In this document: positions 36,361 to 49,012 of the stretch, piece by piece
Numbering within the stretch: the stretch's first letter is position 1
Layout of the letters: each line of letters starts with the position of its first letter
The notes under the pieces: generated by a model
Databases searched by the model: none
What the model was told of the DNA's origin: nothing
What the model saw: only the letters and a program-made list of their open reading frames with translations
Made by a program: the position numbers and the translations under genes
Source of the DNA: Ophiodon elongatus
Lineage: Eukaryota; Chordata; Actinopteri; Perciformes; Hexagrammidae
Reading direction: 5' to 3'
DNA: 64,000 nt
Assembly: GCA_016806645.1 (NCBI GenBank)
Contig: JACSYO010000912.1
Coordinates: 1,980,001 to 2,044,000, forward strand

Positions 36361-37367
36361 GACTTAGGATAACATACTCTGTTTCTCATCCATAATCCAT
36401 AAACATATAAAACATGAAGCATTTCCTTATTTGGGAAAACAAGAGTGCATTAAATTCAGTTCTGCATTTTTTTCACCATCGCCAAATATGTCATACTTTC
36501 TTTGTGGCAAATTGAAGGGTTACCACTTTAATACTTTTCTACATGTCAGGGTTTTAATAAGGTCATAAAATAAGAAAATAGGTTGATTGGGCAATTATGA
36601 TTAGTTTTACACACACAGCAGTGTGGTCTGTAAGATGCAAAGCCAATGACAAGCAATCATGAGAGTTAAATCTGCTCTTCACACTCTCTACCTCTTCTGA
36701 CATGACAAGGATTTTTTGTACATCCAATAGCAATCATTAATGGTGTACATGGTCACAGCCAAACATTAAACACTTAAATCCTCAGATTCACCATGTTTAA
36801 AAAAAAAATACGCTCATTTGAATCTGAAACACCGAAAAGTGTTTTAGATGTTTTATTTATGATTCTTCAGTATTTTTTGACACAATCCATTCAAGGTTGT
36901 ATGTGTTATTTATATTTGTTCTTATTCAAATGTATGTAGGCCTACATTGTATTTTCTCTTGAGCTATGTAAACTGAAAATAGGAAAAAGATAAAAAAAAA
37001 TACATAAATGAAAATGTTATAATCGACCCCATGCTGATGATAAAAGTCTCCACCAATAATTAATACCACAAATACAGTATTTTAATGTTTGTGTGTGACA
37101 GGATAGGTGATAGCTAGAGGAGCCGGCATGCACACTCACTCAAATATTTAGTGTATTCAAATAACTATTAACATTAGCTTTTTCAACATGTGGGGGAAAA
37201 AAAGCTCCTCATGCAACTGTGCAACTGTGTCTGCAGTTCTACTTGTGAGGCTGAAATGCCAACCTCATGTCATACCAGTAGAAATAGGTCAAGCCAAACA
37301 CACACACACATACACACAAATGCACACAGATAGATGAATTACTCAGTCTCTTTCATGGCCTTTGTAG
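36361..37367. other. Unassigned AT-rich stretch ahead of a candidate exon
   Basis: No long frames. A short CA-rich patch lies at 37301-37319. The last 25 bases form a pyrimidine-rich run ending in a consensus-like acceptor (see the next entry). Confidence 0.5.
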
Positions 37368-37473
37368 ATGGAGGAAGCGGATGCCGATGCAAAAAGATCA
37401 AAACCCCTCTGCGCGAGAAACAAGTGTCCTCCTCCCAGCAGCCGAGCAGGAGGGAGGAAGAGTCGTTCAACAG
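37368..37473 (+). other. Candidate internal exon (106 bp)
   Basis: Preceded by a pyrimidine-rich run and acceptor ('ctctttcatggcctttgtag', 37348-37367) and ending AACAG at the donor GTTTGT (37474). All three forward frames are open across the interval, which is unlikely for random AT-rich DNA, and the interval is GC-richer than its surroundings. The three readings are MEEADADAKRSKPL..., WRKRMPMQKDQNP... and GGSGCRCKKIKTPLRE.... I recognise none, so frame and product are unassigned. It could be a coding exon, a 5'-untranslated exon or chance. Confidence 0.3.
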
Positions 37474-38669
37474 GTTTGTGTCACTCTTCTAAATTCGCAG
37501 CTTTGCACCGTGTGTCCTTGGCTGCTCTGTCCTGCCAGGTATCTGTTTTTGGATCCTTTCTTTGTGGAAACGTCTGTGCTATCCACGCATCAGTTTGAAG
37601 CTGCTCTTCCTCTTCCTGCGTCCGTGGAAAACACAGTCAAAGAGGAAAATCAATGTATCCTCAAGCAATAAAAAAGTCAATAGCTTTCATAGAATCTATA
37701 TTTAGTGCGGAGTGAATTAGAGATTCTCAGTTCTGCCCAGCTGCAATTTGTGAGATTGATTTTTCCACATTCATTTATTCATCATTCATTATTTCCTGAA
37801 CTCTCGTTTTGTGAAACATCTCTGTAAATGCATATTTTTTTCCATCTAACTCAGGCACGTATGTATATATATATAAGTCTGGGTGTGTTTATGTGCAGGA
37901 AGTAGTGGTGGAGGTGGGCCCAATGCTAATGTAACGGTATCAATTATCTGAGCAGATTGAGAGCTTGTACCAATTATTTGATTATGCATTTGCCCAGGTT
38001 CATTCCTACTTTCATTACACACGCTATATTACATCCTGGACTTATCTAATATTAGTATCACCTAATCTTGATTAAAAATCGTACCTCATTTCTCCATGTG
38101 ATTGAAATATATCATGCAGATGATGCTGTGTAATATATGCAGAAAGCAGTTCTATTGTTTGGGGGTAAATTGTTTCTTTTGAAGGAAGAACTCCTTATTA
38201 AAATCCTATCCGAAGCATTATCTCAGTGCCTGTGTGGTTATACATACATACACCGCAGCAGCCCAACTCGTACTAAAATGCATGAACCAATCATCATCAG
38301 ATCACTACAGCAGGAGGGAGTCCCTAGCAACAGCTCGATACCTGTTGGCCAAATATAGTCTTTATGGCATCTATTCCAAGCCGCAGATTCCTTCCTAACC
38401 ATCAAATACAGCACGTCTGACAGAATATCATTTATCCCTCACTGCACCATGAGCTCGCTACAGCTGCACAGAAAAAAAGAAGAGTGAAATCATTTAGAAA
38501 CTTTTAAATGAAGAAGTCTCTTTGATAGGAAGAGGTCCAGGGAGGGTAGTCTCCTTCCAAATTATACCTCAGATCAGAAGCCAGTTTATAATTTCTTAGT
38601 AATAAGTGTGTCAAATTCTTGATTGAATTTCAGGGCCATGTACATCTGTGCAGCTTTTTGGCCCATGTG

Positions 38670-38670
<1 letters not shown>
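37474..38670. other. Single-copy non-coding stretch
   Basis: 38100-38460 is non-repetitive and enhancer-like in texture ('ccaaatatagtctttatggc' resembles a serum-response-type box). Frames of 62-96 codons have no domains. Confidence 0.4.

Positions 38671-38730
<60 letters not shown>
38671..38730. repeat. (CA)n microsatellite
   Basis: About thirty uninterrupted CA units followed by ATATATA. Confidence 0.97.
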
Positions 38731-38737
<7 letters not shown>

Positions 38738-39906
38738 AACCTTTTTCTATTCTGCCTCTGGGGGCAAGGGCCAATATTTAGGATAACGGATATCCAGGCA
38801 AAGGCTTCCTGTTCCTGCCGCTCATTGTTTACAGTCCATTTAGCAACTTGAGATGCAAGACCCAATTGTTTCACAAGTAGCCAGTTTACGAGCAAATTTT
38901 TAACTAATAAAAAACTAAATCATCGTCTGACTGCAGGTGGATTTGGAGATTGCATGTCAACTACAGCCTGCTCAAACGTTATTAGTCAATATTACTGAGA
39001 CTACAAACAGAAACCTGAACCCGAGATTAGCTAAATTTCCTTATTTCCAGAAAATACTGTCAATACAGCACTGGATGATTCTTCAAAACCCTGGTCATAT
39101 GTTCAATTGTAATGTTTTTTTAAGTCCAATGTCATTTTTTTTATTCTTGCTTTCGTTGATATATGAGAATGGCAACTACAGCATGATTTTTGTTCGGGAA
39201 ACATGGTTAAGGCAGACAAACCATGGTTAGAGTTAAAACACTTTATTAAGTCAAAAGTTTGTGACTGGACACAACCTCCAATCTCTTCCATGACAATCTG
39301 ACATGCTTCACATCGATCCACCACCTTGAACTCAGTCAACGTTGGCAACTGTCCAATATGAACAAAGTTTCAAGGACACTTGATGCTTAAATTCATACAA
39401 TGTAGTCACATGCATTTTTCAGATAGTTAGAATGATAGATGTAGATAGATATAAGAAATGATATGTGAAGATAAAAATGTCTTGTGCAATATTAACCCCA
39501 CGTAGCAGCAATTCACATGTGCAAAATCCATATACAGGCACATGTGGGTTTTAGATATTTTTATTTATAAGGAAAGATAAAGGAGAAGTAAAAAGTGAGA
39601 ACATTTGACTTTTTTTGGTCAAACCTTATTGTTTCAAAATCACAATGTATTCTTAATAGCTCTCTTAAAAACAATTTTTATCCTATTGGTAAGGTAGCCA
39701 TGCAGATAGTTTATTTTTCTTCCGTTTTGAGACCTGCAAAATCTGAAAGTATCAAGTGTTGCGACCTGGCTCGGTCGGCCATGATAAAAAGGGAGACACA
39801 CAGTATGAAAATGTAACAAATTAAACCAAATTAAAATGCCAAATAAGGATCAATACGATGTGGAATATGGATGTCAGGATAATCAGTGGTGTACGAATGC
39901 GTGACA
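38731..39906. other. Unassigned non-coding stretch
   Basis: A short imperfect GATA-type patch lies near 39430-39455. Frames of 73-97 codons (38937-39230, 39103-39348, 39595-39816) have no recognisable features. Confidence 0.5.
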
Positions 39907-39918
39907 GTGTGTGTCTGT

Positions 39919-39955
<37 letters not shown>

Positions 39956-39976
39956 TGTGTGTATGCGTGTGTGTGT

Positions 39977-40023
<47 letters not shown>

Positions 40024-40054
40024 TATGTGTGTATGTGTGTGTGTGTGTGTGTGT
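39907..40054. repeat. Compound (TG)n/(TA/TC) microsatellite
   Basis: 148-bp tract of TG units interrupted at intervals by TC, TATG and GCG. The interruptions recur in a higher-order pattern, suggesting duplication of 20-40-bp blocks. It generates four spurious 71-113-codon frames. Confidence 0.96.
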
Positions 40055-40970
40055 TGTAAGGTGCAAAACGAGACACAATGATAACTTAAAACAGGCACCT
40101 GTGGGGAAACGCTGGAGAGCTACTGCAGAAGCACAGCAGACAGTGAGAGGGAGACTAGTAATAGTCAGTATAGGCTGGGAGAACCGAGCCCAGGTGTAAC
40201 CAGTTGGCCCTAGCGATCCCCTACCACCAGGTATCTGGAAAACATGGCAAATGCAAAGGACAGATTGGCAGGACTATAGGCACACAAGATAATGGTCAAG
40301 GTAAGAAGTTATTATTATTATTATATAAGGGGAACTGTACCAATTTTACACATCACAGTGTGTTTGGTTGAGGCAATCTGATAAATTGCCTCAAGTGATG
40401 TCAGTTGGTGCTGAAAACTAGAAGTGAAAAAAAATAAAAGCTCTTACTCTTTTGAGAACTGACCCTTTGACCTATGTTTTTAGTACAAACACGACTCCGT
40501 CTGAAACTGACTGTTTTGTGGCCAAGATGTCAAGAATAAGTTTTAACAGCTGAATGTGCAGGCTATCCCACCCTTCCCTGCTTCACCCTAATATAGTTCC
40601 AAGCTGCAGTCATTTGTGGTCCTTCACTGCTAATAGTAGCCCCTTAAATGAGCTCCCATTTCCTCATCTCATCTGAGCCCAGCATGACCCACAGATAGTC
40701 CCTTGTAAATTCTCCCCCCATCTGGCTCCTTTTAAGTCTATGTCAGACTGTCCATAATCGCTCTGTCAAAATGGCATCCCGTCACCACCGGTTGTTATGA
40801 GGTAGCACAGAGTAGGAGGCTGAGACATACCAGAGTCTGAGAAGTCTAGCGAGCTTGCCAGCCCCCTAGATGTAACATGAGGAAATGAGTTTGTGTCAGG
40901 ACTATTTTAGAGTTGCTTTGAAGTCTTATTTTGCCCCCTTTGCCTCCAGTGGGACAGCACAGAAAGGAAA
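40055..40970. other. Unassigned non-coding stretch
   Basis: Contains a short (TTA)n run near 40309-40325. 40560-40800 is non-repetitive. No exon or repeat was recognised. Confidence 0.5.
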
Positions 40971-41005
40971 GGGGTGTGGGGTGGGGTGGGGGAGGGGGGA
41001 GGGGG
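40971..41005 (+). other. Strong G-quadruplex motif
   Basis: Six G runs of 4-6 bases separated by one-to-three-base loops (TGT, T, T, A, A) over 35 bp. This is among the strongest intramolecular quadruplex patterns possible. The complementary strand is a C-rich i-motif candidate. Confidence 0.8.
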
Positions 41006-41858
41006 CTACAATGTTGTGAAAACTGCCGAAAATGCCCTGATAACCCAAAAGGCACCGCTGTCTTGATCTCATGCCTGGGTGGTCAAAGGACATAGAAATA
41101 CATCCTTAGTCAGATATGTATGTAACTTTTTCACAGACTGCACAGGCATTTTTTGTGGTATGATTTGTCTTTTTATGTCAGCTGTGTTCCTCTGTGCATG
41201 TTTGTAGCTTTAAGCCTAGAGTAGTGTTTTGTGTATATAAGTAGCGGTATAAGAAAAATTACTATGGAAAAGTTTTCAGTACAAAATCGCTGTTTAGTTG
41301 CACTCTGTTGTATTTGACTGCTGTTGCACAAGCATCTAAAAAGAGACCCACGAGTTGAAAAAAATTAAACAGACACATCACAATCCCGAAAAAGACATAT
41401 TGTTATCATCATATTGTACAAATTCATAGATCAATAACCAGTAGAAGGTCTGTCGATATTAGCCGGCAGCGACGGGCTCCTCAGTGGAGAGAAGGGGGAG
41501 GGGAATATTCCTTAGACAGACCAAACAATGATTTTTATTCACTCACAGGCAAACACAAATGTGTACACACGCTAGGGAAAACCTTAAAATGGCTTCACAC
41601 ACTGAAGTGTAATGCATTAAAAAGCAATAAGCCTATTACTGGCTAGTCAGCAGCACCTTGACCTTGAACACAAGTTTTTGGGGCAGTAAAGGGGCCCATC
41701 TTGTCTCATCACTCCCTATTTACCTCTTTAGCCTCAGCAGTAACAACAGCGAGAAACTGCAGAGCAATAATGTCAACCCAACGTGAATCCACACATGCGC
41801 ACATGCACACACAGCCACATGTACACACAGACTCTTTAGTGAAGATGGTGGATGCCTC
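41006..41858. other. Unassigned non-coding stretch
   Basis: No repeat was recognised. A CA-rich patch near 41790-41830 sits in overlapping chance frames. Confidence 0.5.
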
Positions 41859-41872
41859 CCGCCCCCTGTTGC
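41859..41872 (-). promoter_or_regulatory. CTCF-like site (minus orientation)
   Basis: On the minus strand, GCAACAGGGGGCGG matches the CTCF core CCASYAGRGGGCRS at 12 of 14 positions. It lies 98 bp from a second site in opposite orientation. Confidence 0.35.
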
Positions 41873-41970
41873 GTCCGGAGCGATGTTCCTGGAGTGGGGA
41901 CAGCGAGAGGGCATCCCGCAGTGCTGTTTGAGCGTCCTTGCCAGCGCCAGACAACTTCACTATCCCTGCC

Positions 41971-41984
41971 CTAGCAGGGGGCGA
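41971..41984 (+). promoter_or_regulatory. CTCF-like site (plus orientation)
   Basis: CTAGCAGGGGGCGA matches the CTCF core at 12 of 14 positions and includes the invariant AG-GGGGC block. With the minus-strand site at 41859 it forms a divergent pair, the arrangement usual at domain boundaries in vertebrates. Confidence 0.35.
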
Positions 41985-43739
41985 TAATCACATCAAGCTC
42001 CCCTGACAAGAGGCATTGAATTCAGCTCCGGTCCCCTTAAGAGTCTGGCATCCAGCAGTCTCTCCTGAACATGCTGCTGACGTTACAATGAGAAGGTTTG
42101 TGTTTCCATTTTTTCCCTCCGTGGCATCGCTCTTCTTTTATTTTTCCTCTTTTTTTTTTTTGCCGCCGCCTTCAAAATGTATTTGGGAACAAGTTGGGAT
42201 TCCATGTCACTGGGGCGAAAAATCTGAATTGGCAGAATCGAGCGTTACCGCCATTACCCTGTGAAAAATCTTATTGTATTGGTGTCTTGTGGTTGTCATG
42301 GTGTATTCTATGTAATATCTAGCTTTTGTCGTTCTGTCCTGAGGAATAATTTGGAAAAGTTTTCATGGGAAATTGCTTTTTCATGTATGCCATTTGGAAT
42401 TTCTGTAGATTATCTCCTGCAATACAGTACTGCAGTTACCATTGCAATGGTCACAGTCAGTGACTTTACACACAGAATAAAAGGCTAAACACTGACACAC
42501 TATCAGTATGTTGAAATACACTCAAGGTCTATCCCATGCGGGGCGGTGGTCAGGAAAAAAGGATGCTATCCCTTTAAGAGTTCCCAAACCACGCACTCTC
42601 AATTTTTGCCGGCTCCTCTGGTTAGCAACAGTATTATGATTTCTTTTTTTTTCAGTTGTCAGCTTTTCTTTTTACATACTCATGCTTCCATGTATTAGTT
42701 TTGTACGTGAATTTTGATGGGTATCTCATAGCACAGTCTGCCTTCTCCTTGTGGGAGATGTTTATGTTTTGTGAATACCCAATATTCATTCAATATGACT
42801 ATTTTTGAAAAACGTCATCCACTTATCAAAACTTAAAATAACAAGGATTAAGTGGGGGCATCCTTTTTTCTTCTGAAATCCACCAAAACAGATGAGAACC
42901 ACACTAGACTATTTTAAGCAGCTTTGTGGGCCTGCAGAGCTCATCTGCTACCCAGGGAGCCTGGCTTCCAGCAGCTACACCCCATTCATCACCTGCTTTC
43001 AATGGCCACCACCAAGCCGCCTCCGGCTAGAAGGCCAGGTAGGGTGCCGGGTGCTGCACAATGTTTGGGGGATTAGCAATCAAAGGAGTGCGGAGGCTAG
43101 GGCCCTCCATCCCGGCTCGCCATTCACTCCTAGCAGGGGAGGAGAGCTCCAGCAGTGGCCAAGGTCAACGTCTCCAGCTCGGCAGGAGGTAACTGGGAAA
43201 GAACCCTGGGAACCAGCCGCCTGCTCTGTGCTAATCCCAGGCTAGCAGGCTAGCAGCACAGCAGGTGTCTCACCCACCAAACATTCATCTGTTTGTGCCG
43301 CTGATAGCATGGGTGACAACAAGATAATGCCTTGCTTTTACTTTCCTCTCACTTTCCCCCTCTTTCTCCCTTCTTTCCGTCTTTTGTTGATCTCTCTTGC
43401 TCTGTTTCTGCCCCATTCTGTGGGATTTGGTTTTCTCTCTTTGAACTAAACTGTATGCTGAGTTAGCGGAACGATAAACTGATACAATAGATTTTTTAGT
43501 CTAGCATAAATTTTCCTCGGATTTTCATGGGAAGGATGTAAATGAGAAGTATTGGGGGTACAACAACAAAGACCATTTGAGGATACAAAATTTCTCTCAA
43601 GTTACCATGGTTGTAAACAGTAAGGCCCTTTGTGAAAATCTTTTTTAATTTGTGTGGAACATGATAATATACAGCATAGGCTTAAGACATTTGAGAAGCA
43701 AACTTTTTTTTGTTAGTTAGTAGTCCCTCTTTGTATTTG
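41985..43739. other. Single-copy stretch with a GC-richer island
   Basis: 42900-43260 is GC-rich and open for 117 codons on plus, and holds several CAG acceptor-like and one 'gccaggtaggg' donor-like site. No protein resemblance was found. A pyrimidine patch lies at 43335-43385. Other frames overlap around 42016-42488 without features. Confidence 0.4.
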
Positions 43740-44400
43740 CTATCGCCATCCTGAATCGCATGTGACGAAACAGTGATTATGGCTATCGTTTAAGCTGATT
43801 CGGCGTCCTGTGGTGCGAGACATTGGGCTGAGAAACCCTGATGGGACAGCTGGTTGTAGACTCACAGATTGTGTCGTTCAGTGCCCAATACATTCTTCGA
43901 GATCGCAAACTGGCAGATTAGCTTAGCCCGCTACGAATGACAAGGGGGAAGCGAGCAGTGAGGTAACGATGATGTAAAATAAATCGTTGTCGTGTTCCAG
44001 TCGGAGGCAAAAAAGCAACCTCCCCGCAACCCCACCCTCGCACAAACACACCCCTGTTGGGATATTGGCAAGTTGTCATGACGACAGGGATGTTCTCCTG
44101 ATGAAGTCTCGCTCAGCGCTGTCCAATCAGATCGTGGAGCTACAACCGCAGCGTGAACAGGGGAGGACGCACCTTTTCCAGTTGCACAATGCTGAGAAAG
44201 GACAGGCGAAAAACTGGACCACCAACGGGAAATTGGCAATCCGGGGGAGGCTGTCAATGGGCTGCCATGGTTCGACAATACACAAACAGCGGGGGTCGTG
44301 GATACAGGGGCTGCCAGGTAGGGGGTCTCCATCAAGTCTGAAGCGGTTGGAGCCGCGATTCTTTGCTGCTATCAATACAAAGTATAAATGAATTGTTTAT
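43740..44400. other. CpG-containing, stop-poor single-copy island
   Basis: Two 134-codon frames overlap on opposite strands (43931-44335 minus, 43987-44391 plus), with two shorter frames nested in them. None resembles a known protein. Opening on both strands argues for composition rather than coding. CpG content is visibly higher than in the flanks ('ggcgtcctgtggtgcgagac', 'tcgttgtcgtgttccagtcg'). A regulatory element or untranslated exon is possible. Confidence 0.3.
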
Positions 44401-47400
44401 TTTTCGCTGTTGGCATGCAGTTATTGAACCTTGCATATAATGTGGCTTATATGTTGTTTCGGGATGTTGTCGTAGCTATCGGACAGCTTCAGATGCACTT
44501 TACCAAATTGGCAAATCACTCCTGCAGGTGGTTTTTACAAATGTGCAACAACCGCAAGAACCACAACAAAAAGCAAAAGGTAATGATGTGGAAAGGGGGG
44601 ACATGTCATGTAGCATTAACTTTAATTTTATTTTGTATTCGTTTCACTGCGGGATGTGTACCAGGAGTAGGAGAGGCTAATATACAGAAACCGCAGGTAG
44701 CAAAGTGAACGAAAAACTCTCCTGGTGTTAGTTTGATTCAGGCCTTTTATTTCAAACCCAGGGGAGGATTTTTCTTTTCATTTTGCTGCGGGCTGACCAA
44801 AGGAGAAGCAAAGGCTGTTTGTAGCTCTATGAAAGACGGAGGGCTTGGTGGGGGCGCGCTCTGTTTTTTTTTTCCAGACACTGCAGGTAGCCATTATGGT
44901 CATCGCTCTCTAAAGCTTATTACTTCAACCAATCGAATTGTAGCTGTTTACAACTAATATTCTTTTCTTTTTTTCAACTGTTGACCTGTTCATAAGATGA
45001 TCATGATTTGCATTTCATTCTTTTAATTTATTTTTCTATTTTGAGCACCAAATCTCTTCTTACCCCTCCCTTACTCAGCTCCTGTCCCTCTATCATAGGG
45101 TCTCAGTGGGACGCCATTTGTCAGACTAACCCCCAATAGAGGTTGTGTTTGACTCTTCAAACTTGAGATTCAAATGTAGGTTGTCAGCATAGCAAAACCA
45201 CCTTTATTAGCTCCTGGCTGGATATCAACATGTTTTTTGTTTTTTTTTATATTCTCTTTAGTTGGACATTTTTGTTAATGTCGGCTCAACCGCGAGATGA
45301 TCAGCCCAGCAGGATGGCTTTGGGGTCATTGTGTTGGTCAAAATACTGGAGAACCACTAGTTTATGACATTTTAAAGACCATTTGATAATGTAAAACTAT
45401 ATTTCATATTGGGAGGAAATATTGCCTTTGTTGTTGTTTTTATTTAACCATATTTGGATAATTCAGATCACAGATGATTGGTTTCACACAATGCAGACTT
45501 TGAAATCTGTAGTGAGCGTGGGCCTCACTGACAGTGAGCACAACTGACTAAATGTTTTATGCAGTGTTGGTTGTTGTGTATGGTTATTTCAGCCACTAAC
45601 AATTGGATAAAGCATTACAAGTATTTTATGGTATAATAGCAGGCCATATTTCATGTTAATAGTCAGTCAGCTGTTTTCAACATGGAGTTGCAAAAGCCCC
45701 AATTTCTGATTCCATATTGAAGGTAAAACAGTGAATTGTGGAGTCTAAAAGTTGGCTCCAGTTACTCAAGCTTAAGTAAGACAGGCTGTCACTATTTCCA
45801 GCAACTCAGCATTTTTTATCCAACCCAACAAAGTGAACATACTCTCACCTTCCATGGAAGAATATTATTCAAGGCCTAGTCAGTCAGTTTGATTTGAGAT
45901 ACTCAAGCTATTTGGTTTGAGCAGATACTGTTAAGCCTAATATTGGTAACCTTTAGGCAAAGATGCCAAAAGAAGCTCTTCGCTGAAAGCCGATGTTATT
46001 TCTGATGGCAATTGGCACAGAGAACAGAGAAAACACGCTTTACTTCTTTAACCTTCATGCAAGTCCACTTCAATTCAAGCTAATAGCAGCCATAGTGACT
46101 GTGCTACTGTAGTAACCTTGAGAATTAACTGAAGCAGAGATGCAAAATAGAGTTTTATGAAGTCATAGATCTATTTACCAGATTTTGACTTAATGGACTT
46201 TATATGAATTATGTAAACATATATTCATTTGTGCTTATCTCCTATAATGAGCATCACTTCATGCATTAAATCATCTCAATGGGTGTGGATATAATTTCAC
46301 TAAAGACACAGTCATGTACATGTGAAACCAGTTAACCCAGTGAAAAGTTGCTTTTTTGCGGTCACTTCCGAGTTGGAGGGGAAGGGGTTTTCCCATTGCT
46401 GTGAAATTACACACCACAAATGTTCTGGAGAGTCTGCGGACAATGATGTCAGATTGTTGCAGAGCGAAAGGGTTTGTTGCAGGAAAACCGCTGAAGTGAG
46501 ATGATTGCTGTTCTTGTGATGCAGATTAGTAACATTTGGTGACTGGGGTCAGATGTGGTGAGCTCTGCACCATCTTGTTTACTTTCTGACCTTGAGGCTT
46601 GGGAAGATGTTAAGAGCATTGTGTCCACTGTGAATGGTGTGGTTTGAACATAAATGATGTGTTCAGAGAGAATCAAAGACATGTTTACACACAGGATTAT
46701 TCCTTTCTTACAAATGCCATTAGTGTTTATTAGTTTCTTTTTTTGTCTTTGCAAAGCCCCTTTTTTCAAAGATCCAAAGTGCTGTAAAAGCTGTCTGGAT
46801 GAAGATGTCAAAGAAACCACAAAAGCCCTTGGGAAACCCAACGCAACCTGCTTGGAATTCATTTATGGCATCATGTAATCAATTGCTGCTGTCATCCAGA
46901 TAAATAACAATTTGAAACATGCTAAGAAACAGGGATAATAAGATGATGTTTCGTGGGCTGCAATCAATCGCCAGAGACACATGTGTCACTAAATGTCATC
47001 TTGTGGTTGATTGGACCACCCAGAGGTTGCCCATTAAAAGCCATGCGGTTTTCATTGAAGAAGTTCCAGGGTTGCACCCCAAAGGCCGTTCCCCCTGCCC
47101 ACCAACTCCACAGACCCAGATCCTGTGATCTATGGCTGGGGTCCCCTTTTGCAAATTACTGCAGTTGAAAAGAACCCGAGCATGGACGAAAAAGAAACAA
47201 GGCCTCCAGACTGCTCCTGAGGAAAATGTAATTCCCAGCAGTTAGCCTGCATTCCTCCCAACAAGGAACCAGATCTAGAACAAACCATCTGATGACAGTC
47301 ATACAGCACTTCACCGTTCACTCAGACCCCAGGCTGGAAATGTCCATTATGACCATGTGAAGATGGGGGGAGCGATTGTTGCAAATTAATTGCCCATCAC

Positions 47401-48535
47401 TTGTCAGTGGAGTGCAGAAAAACTAGCACTGTGAAACTGTCTCTCTCAGAAGCTGTCAGCCAAGGACAATGAATACATCCCATTTCTTCCCCACCTCCCT
47501 GATTTAATAGAGAGAGACGTGGACCACAGACAGAGCTGTGAGAGAGCGTACAGCAGCAATGTGGTCAGGTTGTAAACACACAGACATGAAGAGGAAGAAC
47601 AGGATTACAAACAGGTTTGATCTCCTCAGGGCTGTCCAGACCGGCTGACAGGGGAGGAGGGGAAAGGATAGGAGGTGGGGGGGGACGGTGATTTGGTCTC
47701 CTTTTATTCACTCCTCTCCCGTCAACTACCCCTCTCTTGCCGGCAGCATTGTCATTTGGGCTGTCCGGATACAACTGAAAGTCCAGCATTGAAAAAAACA
47801 CTACAATGAAGCAAGAGACAGACAAACAGGCAGACAAATGCACCTGGAGGCTGAAGTCTTGGAAAACAGCTGAGACCCACCAATTTGTACACAACACAAT
47901 TTTAAATAGAGTCATAACTTTACCCTTCTCCCTATCTCAGTCTCTCTCTGTTTATTATTCTCTATTGTTCATTATTTTGTAGGCACTGAAAAATAAGCTA
48001 CACTAATTCCCGCCTGGCCATCCAGAATGGTCAAAGGAGAACCAAAACCTCTGTTAATGCCAAACAAATCAAATTAAATTTCTTATCATCATTTCTTTTT
48101 TTCAAATGAATGAAACACTTGTTTCAATTCCAGCAAAAAATGAGTTCCATTTATCTTTATCCAGTTGTAATATTATCCTCTTTGTTCATTTCCTATTGGT
48201 CTCCCAACGACAAGAAATAGGCAGATCAGGAGATAATGATGGTGGGCCTTTCTTCCAGGGATGAAGCCCAATGTGAGGATGACACGGTCTAAAGATGAAG
48301 GATCGTCCTCATCAGCCAATTTAGATAGGACAAATAAAGGTCTAGCATAGCTAGAAAGTGAATCATGTCCTTCAAGTTAATGTGTGACATCTAATATCAT
48401 TTGTGGCTAGAAGGCAGAAGTCTCTTCTAAAAAGAATAATTGTACATCTGCTGGAGAAATGTGACCCATCAGTAAAATCTCATCTCCTTTACAGACTTAG
48501 TATGTATACAAGAGGATTTGGTGGTGTAATGCGCT
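44401..48535. other. Long non-coding stretch
   Basis: Frames of 106 (44388-44708), 137 (46449-46862, minus) and 116 codons (47565-47915, minus) show no domains. 45070-45200 and 46900-47340 are non-repetitive and enhancer-like. A G-rich run (GGGG, GGAGGGG, then eight G) lies at 47651-47685. No mobile element was recognised. Confidence 0.4.
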
Positions 48536-49012
48536 TTAAAGGGATAGTTCACCCCGAAATAAAAAATGTATATGTTTCCTTTTTAATTATTACGTTCATG
48601 GTTGTAAACAACTTGTCAGTTCTAAGGTAAAGGTAGAGGAGCGGGATGTAAAGCCCGTAGAGTGAAACCACAGGCTACTTTGACGTGAAACAGTCCAACG
48701 GTATGAAAGTTGTAAAAGTTGCCTGAGAGTAAATATGTCCATTATTTTCATTGATGCAAAGCCTTGCGGACATTTTTAAAACTGGAATAAGTAAACACCT
48801 CTGTGTGTATATTTTTGGACTGCTTCATTAAGATATAGCGTGCTAAAGTCATAGATGTTAATCACGATTAGCATGCTAGCGATGTTAGCACCTAATGCAA
48901 TGTAGCAGCAGATAATGTTCCTAGGTGTTGCTAGTATGTGTTAACGTTGTACAGTCTAAAGCCTGAACGACCTCACCAAGAGAAGTAAAGGAGCTTTGGG
49001 GTGAGTAAAGTG
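48536..49012. mobile_element. Probable MITE beginning 'aaagggatagttcacccc'
   Basis: The left end, 'aaagggatagttcacccc', is the start of a very common fish element. The right end 'tttggggtgagtaaagt' is its degraded inverse (TCACCCC with GGGGTGA). There is no coding capacity. The interior 'gattagcatgctagcgatgt' is repeat-like. Confidence 0.55.

Noticed and set aside
43931..44391. Overlapping 134-codon frames on both strands as a gene pair
   Set aside because: Both strands open over the same interval points to stop-poor composition. Neither peptide is recognisable. Kept only as an island worth checking.
46449..46862. 137-codon minus-strand frame as a gene
   Set aside because: No domain, no exon-like boundaries, and composition the same as its flanks.
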